NCBI RefSeq assembly: GCF_000152785.1
Contig: NZ_CH672414.1
Coordinates: 1,257,202-1,321,201 of the forward strand
Length of the DNA stretch: 64,000 bases
Reading direction: 5' to 3'
Origin: Yoonia vestfoldensis SKA53
GTDB taxonomy: Bacteria; Pseudomonadota; Alphaproteobacteria; Rhodobacterales; Rhodobacteraceae
The notes below the pieces were generated by a model. It worked only from the letters and a program-made list of their open reading frames with translations, ran no database searches and had not been told where the DNA came from. Below, piece after piece: positions 60,118 to 64,000 of the stretch (within the stretch, counting starts at the first letter, position 1; the number at the start of each line of letters is the position of its first letter). Made by a program: the position numbers and the translations under genes.

Positions 60118-60572
60118 CAATCCTCTCCTCTGACCATGGTGAAAAAATCGACCTTGGTGGCGGCGGCCTTGGCGGCGCGGGCTGTCTGGCGGTCGGCGGC
60201 GGCTGCGCGCAAAGGGGACAATATGGCGCGGTCAACCTGCCCTGCGGCATCGGTCTGCATCAGCGCGTCGATCAAGGCCGCGTGCAGCGCATGGGTCCGG
60301 TCGCGGCCCTGCACATAGCCATGCCCGATTGTCCCATCGGCCAGCCGGACCGAGGCACGTGTGACCGACATTTCGCCCAGATTGAACGCAGCCCCCACGG
60401 CACCTGCCCGCCCGCGCACCATGACTGCGCCGATTTCGGGCGCGCGCAGCACATGATGCGTGGGGGTAATGTTTGCTGCTGCCCAAAGCTGTGCCAGCTT
60501 TGCCGCCGGCGCCTTGGCCAGCAGGCCAAGCCAGCCCTTACGCGCCGCTTGAGAATCGATTGTCGCCTGCAT
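60117..60572 (-). CDS. phnG: C-P lyase core subunit PhnG
   Basis: A 151-residue core subunit and first gene of phnGHIJKLN. LRAPEIGAVMVRGRAGAVGA, FNLGEMSVTRASVRLADGTI and GHGYVQGRDRTHALHAALID fit PhnG. It is divergent from the regulator phnF across an 88-base gap with a repeated CTAGACA motif. Confidence 0.92.
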   Translation of the reverse strand: MQATIDSQAARKGWLGLLAKAPAAKLAQLWAAANITPTHHVLRAPEIGAVMVRGRAGAVGAAFNLGEMSVTRASVRLADGTIGHGYVQGRDRTHALHAALIDALMQTDAAGQVDRAILSPLRAAAADRQTARAAKAAATKVDFFTMVRGED

Positions 60573-60608
60573 CTAGACACCTGCCGTGCTTTACTATACA
60601 ACTAGACA
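60573..60608. promoter_or_regulatory. direct repeats in the phnG/phnF divergent promoter region
   Basis: CTAGACA occurs at 60573-60579 and again at 60602-60608, 29 bp apart, in the short gap between phnG and phnF. The first copy abuts the phnG ATG. They are candidate PhnF (GntR/HutC-type) binding half-sites. Confidence 0.4.
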
Positions 60609-60660
60609 AATCATAGCTGAACCGCCCCGCCCTGCCAATCCCTACAAATGTGAAACTTCC

Positions 60661-61377
60661 ATGACACGCACCCCGATCTGGCAAGCCATCGCCACCCGCC
60701 TGCGCGACGAAATCGCCGATGGCATCCACCGCCCGGGCGACAAACTCCCGACCGAGGCGGCGCTTGCCACACGCTTTGGCGTGAACCGGCACACGGTGCG
60801 GCAGGCGCTGGCGGCACTGGCGACCGAAGCTCTGGTGCGGCCACGGCGCGGAGCGGGCGTTTTCGTGACGGCGACCCCCACCGATTACCCCATCGGAGCG
60901 CGCGTGCGGTTTCACCAGAACCTGCGCGCCGCCGGTCGCAGCCCCGCAAAACAGGTGCTGGCGCTGGAAACCCGCGCGCCCAGCCCTGCGGAACGGGATG
61001 CGCTGGGGCTGACCGAAGGCCATGTCCATGTCTACGAAGGGCTGTCGCTGGCCGACGGGCAGGTGATTGCCTTGTTTCGCTCGGTGTTTCCAGCGGCGCG
61101 GTTTCCCGCGCTTTTGACCCATTTGCACAATGATCCATCCGTCACCGCCGCCCTGCGCACCTGCGGGATCAGCGATTACACCCGCGCCAGCACGCGCATC
61201 ACCGCGAAACTGGCCAGTGTCACGCAGGCACTGCACCTGCAAATCAGCGAAGGCGCGCCGATCCTGCGCACCAGCAGCATCAACGTCGATGCAGACGGCA
61301 CCCCCGTCGAAGCCGGGCTGACATGGTTCGCTGGCGATAAGGTCACGCTGACGTTATCGGATCATGAGACGTCATAA
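60661..61377 (+). CDS. phnF: phosphonate regulator PhnF (GntR/HutC family)
   Basis: A 238-residue regulator. The winged-helix head (WQAIATRLRDEIADGIHRPG, LPTEAALATRFGVNRHTVRQ and LVRPRRGAGVFV) covers residues 1-75; the UTRA effector domain follows (HVHVYEGLSLADGQVIALFR). The ATG at 60661 begins TRTPIWQAIATRL, the common PhnF N-terminus. It is divergent from phnGHIJKLN and is followed 54 bases later by the second phnM. Confidence 0.92.
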   Translation: MTRTPIWQAIATRLRDEIADGIHRPGDKLPTEAALATRFGVNRHTVRQALAALATEALVRPRRGAGVFVTATPTDYPIGARVRFHQNLRAAGRSPAKQVLALETRAPSPAERDALGLTEGHVHVYEGLSLADGQVIALFRSVFPAARFPALLTHLHNDPSVTAALRTCGISDYTRASTRITAKLASVTQALHLQISEGAPILRTSSINVDADGTPVEAGLTWFAGDKVTLTLSDHETS

Positions 61378-61431
61378 GCCTGACATACTCAGCCTGTATC
61401 GACAGCGAAACATTTCAGATTGAGCAGTAAT

Positions 61432-62619
61432 ATGGCACCCACGCACATGATGCGCCTTACCGGCGCGCAGGTTCTTTCCGACGGCGATTTTGCGCAAGAC
61501 GATCTGTGGATCGACGGGACGCAGATCGCGCAACCCGCCGGTGCCGCCGACCGGCAGATCGACCTGTCGGGCTATCTGGTCCTGCCCGGCATCATCGACC
61601 TGCATGGCGATGCGTTTGAACGGCATCTGGCGCCACGCCCCTCTGCCCCGTTTCCGGCCGCGATTGGCTTGCAATCGGTGGACCGCGATGCCGCGTCCAG
61701 CGGTGTGACCACCGCCTGGATGGCGCAAAGCTGGGGTTGGGAAGGCGGCGCGCGCAGCCCCGATTTCGCGGTGCAATTCATGCGCGATCTGGCCGCTTAC
61801 AAGCCCCGCGCGCTGACCGACCTGCGCATCCAGCTACGCTGCGAGACCTATACCGTCGATACCGCCGACCAGCTGATCGCTGCCGTACGCGACCACGGGA
61901 TCGATTATGTCATCTTCAACGACCACCTTGGCGAAGCATTGGACATGATCAAGACCGATCCCGAGGCGCTGTCGGTCTGGGGCAAACGCGGTGGCCGCGA
62001 TCTGGCGGAGTTCATCCGACTATTGCAAGACACCAAGGCCCTGTCGGCCCGCGTGCCACGCTATCTTTGCACGTTGGCGGCGGCCTTTGATGAACTGGGT
62101 GTCAAATATGGCAGCCATGACGACCATGACGCCGCAACCCGCGATTATTACGGCATGATCGGAGCCAAGGTCTGCGAATTCCCGACCCGTCATGCGCCCG
62201 CCAGCGTGGCAAGGGCCAACGGCGATCCGGTGCTGATGGGCGCGCCCAATGTCGTGCGCGGCGGGTCGCAATCGGGCAATATCGCCGCGACCGACCTGAT
62301 CCGCGCGGGGCTGTGCGATGCGCTGGTGTCCGATTACCATTACCCGTCGCTGGCCAATGCAGCCTTTACGATGGCAGATACCGATATTCTGCCCCTGGGC
62401 CGCGCATGGGAGATGATTTCGACCAATCCGGCGCGGATCATGGGGCTGGACGATCGCGGCGTCATCGCGCCCGGCAAACGCGCCGATCTGGTGATCTGCA
62501 ACGCCCAAACCCGCGCCATCGAAGGCACGCTGGCCGCAGGGCGCTGGTCGCATCTATGCGGTGATCTGGCCGACCGGATCAGCGCCGCCCCAATGCGCAT
62601 GGCCCATGCGGCGGAATAA
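61432..62619 (+). CDS. phnM: second PhnM-family diphosphatase
   Basis: A 395-residue amidohydrolase of the PhnM family, distinct from the copy at 53820-54965. The N-terminal metal site reads GIIDLHGDAFERHLAPRPSA instead of HTDN. The segment SVDRDAASSGVTTAWMAQSW and ORF length also differ, but SHDDHDAATRDYYGMIGAKV and MGAPNVVRGGSQSGNIAATD keep the family core. It is co-directional with phnF. It may be specialised for a different phosphonate-derived intermediate. The stop abuts the stop of the convergent transferase gene with no gap. Confidence 0.9.
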   Translation: MAPTHMMRLTGAQVLSDGDFAQDDLWIDGTQIAQPAGAADRQIDLSGYLVLPGIIDLHGDAFERHLAPRPSAPFPAAIGLQSVDRDAASSGVTTAWMAQSWGWEGGARSPDFAVQFMRDLAAYKPRALTDLRIQLRCETYTVDTADQLIAAVRDHGIDYVIFNDHLGEALDMIKTDPEALSVWGKRGGRDLAEFIRLLQDTKALSARVPRYLCTLAAAFDELGVKYGSHDDHDAATRDYYGMIGAKVCEFPTRHAPASVARANGDPVLMGAPNVVRGGSQSGNIAATDLIRAGLCDALVSDYHYPSLANAAFTMADTDILPLGRAWEMISTNPARIMGLDDRGVIAPGKRADLVICNAQTRAIEGTLAAGRWSHLCGDLADRISAAPMRMAHAAE

Positions 62620-63234
62620 CTATTCGTAACGTTCCAGGAAATCTTCGGCGCGCAGCTTGCGGAAATCATCCAAGGCTGCGCGCAACTGGTCGTGCGGCCA
62701 ATCCCACCATGCCAGCGCCATCATCCGGTCCGCGACCGGTTCGCTGAACCGTGCGCGCAATGGCACCGCAGGAATGCCCGCGACAATCATGTAGGGGGCC
62801 ACATCCTTGGTCACGATGGCTCCGCCCGCAACGACCGCGCCATGCCCGATGGTCACCTCTGGCCGGACCTGCGCGCCGTGGCCGATCCATGTGTCATGGC
62901 CGATCATTGTGCGGCGGGTGCGCCTGTGCATGAACCAGTCGGCATCATCAGCCGCATCGTCAAAATAGGACGCGGACCGATAGTGAAAGTGATGCAGGCT
63001 GGCCTTTTCCATCGGGTGGTCGGTGGCGCCGATCCGCACAAAGGCCGCGATATTGGCGAATTTGCCCACGGTGGTATTGGCAATGTCGGCAAAGCGGTCG
63101 CAATAGCTGTAGTCGCCGATGGTGCTATGGGCGATGCGGCTTCCCTGCCCGATCTCGACATAGGCCCCGAAATTGGCATCATCAATGCTGCACCCGTCAT
63201 GGATGAACGGCGCATCTGCTGTCAGCCTTGCCAT
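62620..63234 (-). CDS. hexapeptide-repeat transferase of phosphonate metabolism
   Basis: A 204-residue left-handed beta-helix (LbH) acyltransferase-like protein of the type encoded in phn clusters. Hexapeptide repeats run through IGQGSRIAHSTIGDYSYCDR and, after a loop with HHFHYRSASYFDD, through HDTWIGHGAQVRPEVTIGHG. An active-site-type His is present in RTMIGHDTWIGHGA. It may acetylate aminoalkylphosphonates, as PhnO does in E. coli (inference). The start at 63234 shares a base with the phnE stop. Confidence 0.85.
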   Translation of the reverse strand: MARLTADAPFIHDGCSIDDANFGAYVEIGQGSRIAHSTIGDYSYCDRFADIANTTVGKFANIAAFVRIGATDHPMEKASLHHFHYRSASYFDDAADDADWFMHRRTRRTMIGHDTWIGHGAQVRPEVTIGHGAVVAGGAIVTKDVAPYMIVAGIPAVPLRARFSEPVADRMMALAWWDWPHDQLRAALDDFRKLRAEDFLERYE

Positions 63235-64000
63235 CAATGTCCCTCTCCGTCGCCCTTGATCAGCTTGCGCCGCAGCCAGCCGGACACCGTGTCCATCACC
63301 ATCACCATGATCACGATCAGAATGATGTAATAGGTCACCTTTTCCCAATCGTTCTGGGTCTGCATCGCCTGCGTCAGAAACAACCCGATCCCGCCGCCCG
63401 TGATCGCGCCGATGATCGTCGCACTGCGGGTGTTGGATTCAAAGTAATAAAGAATCTGGGACAACAGGATCGGCGTGACTTGCGGGATCACCCCGAAACG
63501 GTAGCGCTGGATCGGTTTCGCCCCAGTCGATTGCACGCCTTCGATCTGCTTTTCATCCACGTTTTCCAAAGCCTCGGAAAAGCTTTTGCCAAAGCCGCCG
63601 ACATCGGTGACCAAGATCGCCAAAGCGCCGGTCAAGGGGCCAGGCCCGAATGCGCGGCTCAGGATGATCGTCCAGATCAGCCCATCCACCCCGCGTACAA
63701 AGTCGAACACACGGCGCACGGCAAAGCGGACAGCCACAACAGGCGCAAAGTTCTTGGCGGCCAGAAAGGCCAGCGGCAAGGCAATGATCGCCGCACCAAA
63801 GGTGCCCAGAAACGCCATCAGCACGGTTTCGCCCAGCGCCCACATCACATCCGTATGCCGCCAGAGCGTATTGCCCCAGAAATCCTGCCAAGCGCCCACG
63901 ATATTGCTGCGGCTGTCATCAAGCTGCGGACCAGCCAGGATATCGACCAGACCGGCCCCGTGATAGGGGCTGGCAAGGGTGAAAAAGAACAGCTCCCAGC
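63234..64000 (-). CDS. phnE: phosphonate ABC transporter permease PhnE, partial
   Basis: The C-terminal 255 residues of a phosphonate/phosphite importer permease; the 5' end lies beyond the right edge. ALGETVLMAFLGTFGAAIIA then LPLAFLAAKNFAP, DVGGFGKSFSEALENVDEKQ and EGVQSTGAKPIQRYRFGVIP (EAA loop) are typical PhnE. The reading frame stays open to the last base of the window, so the GTG at 63899 is not the true start. Partner genes phnC and phnD should follow to the right. Confidence 0.92.
   Translation of the reverse strand, partial: WELFFFTLASPYHGAGLVDILAGPQLDDSRSNIVGAWQDFWGNTLWRHTDVMWALGETVLMAFLGTFGAAIIALPLAFLAAKNFAPVVAVRFAVRRVFDFVRGVDGLIWTIILSRAFGPGPLTGALAILVTDVGGFGKSFSEALENVDEKQIEGVQSTGAKPIQRYRFGVIPQVTPILLSQILYYFESNTRSATIIGAITGGGIGLFLTQAMQTQNDWEKVTYYIILIVIMVMVMDTVSGWLRRKLIKGDGEGH

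Noticed and set aside
1..64000. CRISPR arrays, rRNA genes, complete insertion sequences or prophage
   Set aside because: None seen: no regularly spaced repeats, no rRNA sequence, and only transposase and integrase scraps.

Overview
The window is one contiguous piece of a chromosome (or large replicon) from a GC-rich alphaproteobacterium, most likely a marine Rhodobacteraceae (Roseobacter-group) bacterium. The pointers are TRAP and TTT high-affinity transporters, an hmu/exb/tonB haem locus, a full C-P lyase (phn) cluster, a sigF-nrsF/bufferin locus of Caulobacter type, long chains of genes overlapping by 1-4 bases, and a dispersed intergenic repeat with core CCTCCGGCGGGGATATT. This assignment is an inference; there is no rRNA in the window.

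Layout. 1-0.77 kb: start of a peptide-type ABC solute-binding protein that runs off the left edge. 0.97-9.65 kb: haem uptake, with a TonB-dependent receptor, a small secreted protein, ExbB, two ExbD and TonB on the minus strand, divergent from hmuSTUV on the plus strand. 9.66-13.8 kb: a small SH3 lipoprotein, then an nrsF/ECF-sigma pair divergent from a bufferin operon (bufA-bufB-bufC-DoxX). The sigma gene carries an apparent 1-base deletion, and both divergent promoters show GTAACA-N16-CGA. 13.9-19.9 kb: a stand-alone Hen1-like RNA methyltransferase, an NmrA/QorB oxidoreductase with an HxlR regulator, an ArsR-MFS pair, a P-loop kinase and phosphoglucomutase. 19.9-28.3 kb: a TRAP transporter and a polyamine-type ABC transporter with hairpins between its binding-protein and permease genes. 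28.3-34.6 kb: an AEC transporter and a housekeeping operon (SPOR lipoprotein, D,D-carboxypeptidase, tmk, holB, tatD, MBL hydrolase). 34.9 kb: tRNA-Ser(UGA) beside a 27-codon integrase scar. 35.2-44.5 kb: a TetR-controlled locus with FAD oxidoreductase, TIM-barrel isomerase, TTT transporter (tctCBA), a shikimate dehydrogenase homologue and a two-domain QuiC-like dehydratase, best read as uptake and catabolism of quinate/shikimate-type compounds to protocatechuate. 44.8-46.1 kb: PepSY protein, cytochrome b561 and a membrane-anchored LuxR-type regulator. 46.1-53.7 kb: a loosely packed, island-like region with decayed genes, a GST-like protein and RarD. It also holds two AT-rich, paralogous two-gene membrane cassettes (A1-B1 and A2-B2) that I cannot assign to any family. 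53.8-64 kb: the phn locus, with phnGHIJKLN, two different phnM genes, phnF, a 2H-phosphoesterase-like gene, a hexapeptide transferase and a partial phnE.

The strongest candidate for something undescribed is the duplicated A/B membrane cassette. Next are the frameshifted sigma factor, the Hen1-like methyltransferase without a Pnkp partner, the operator repeats inside the tctC promoter, the integrase scar at tRNA-Ser, and the PepSY/b561/membrane-LuxR unit.
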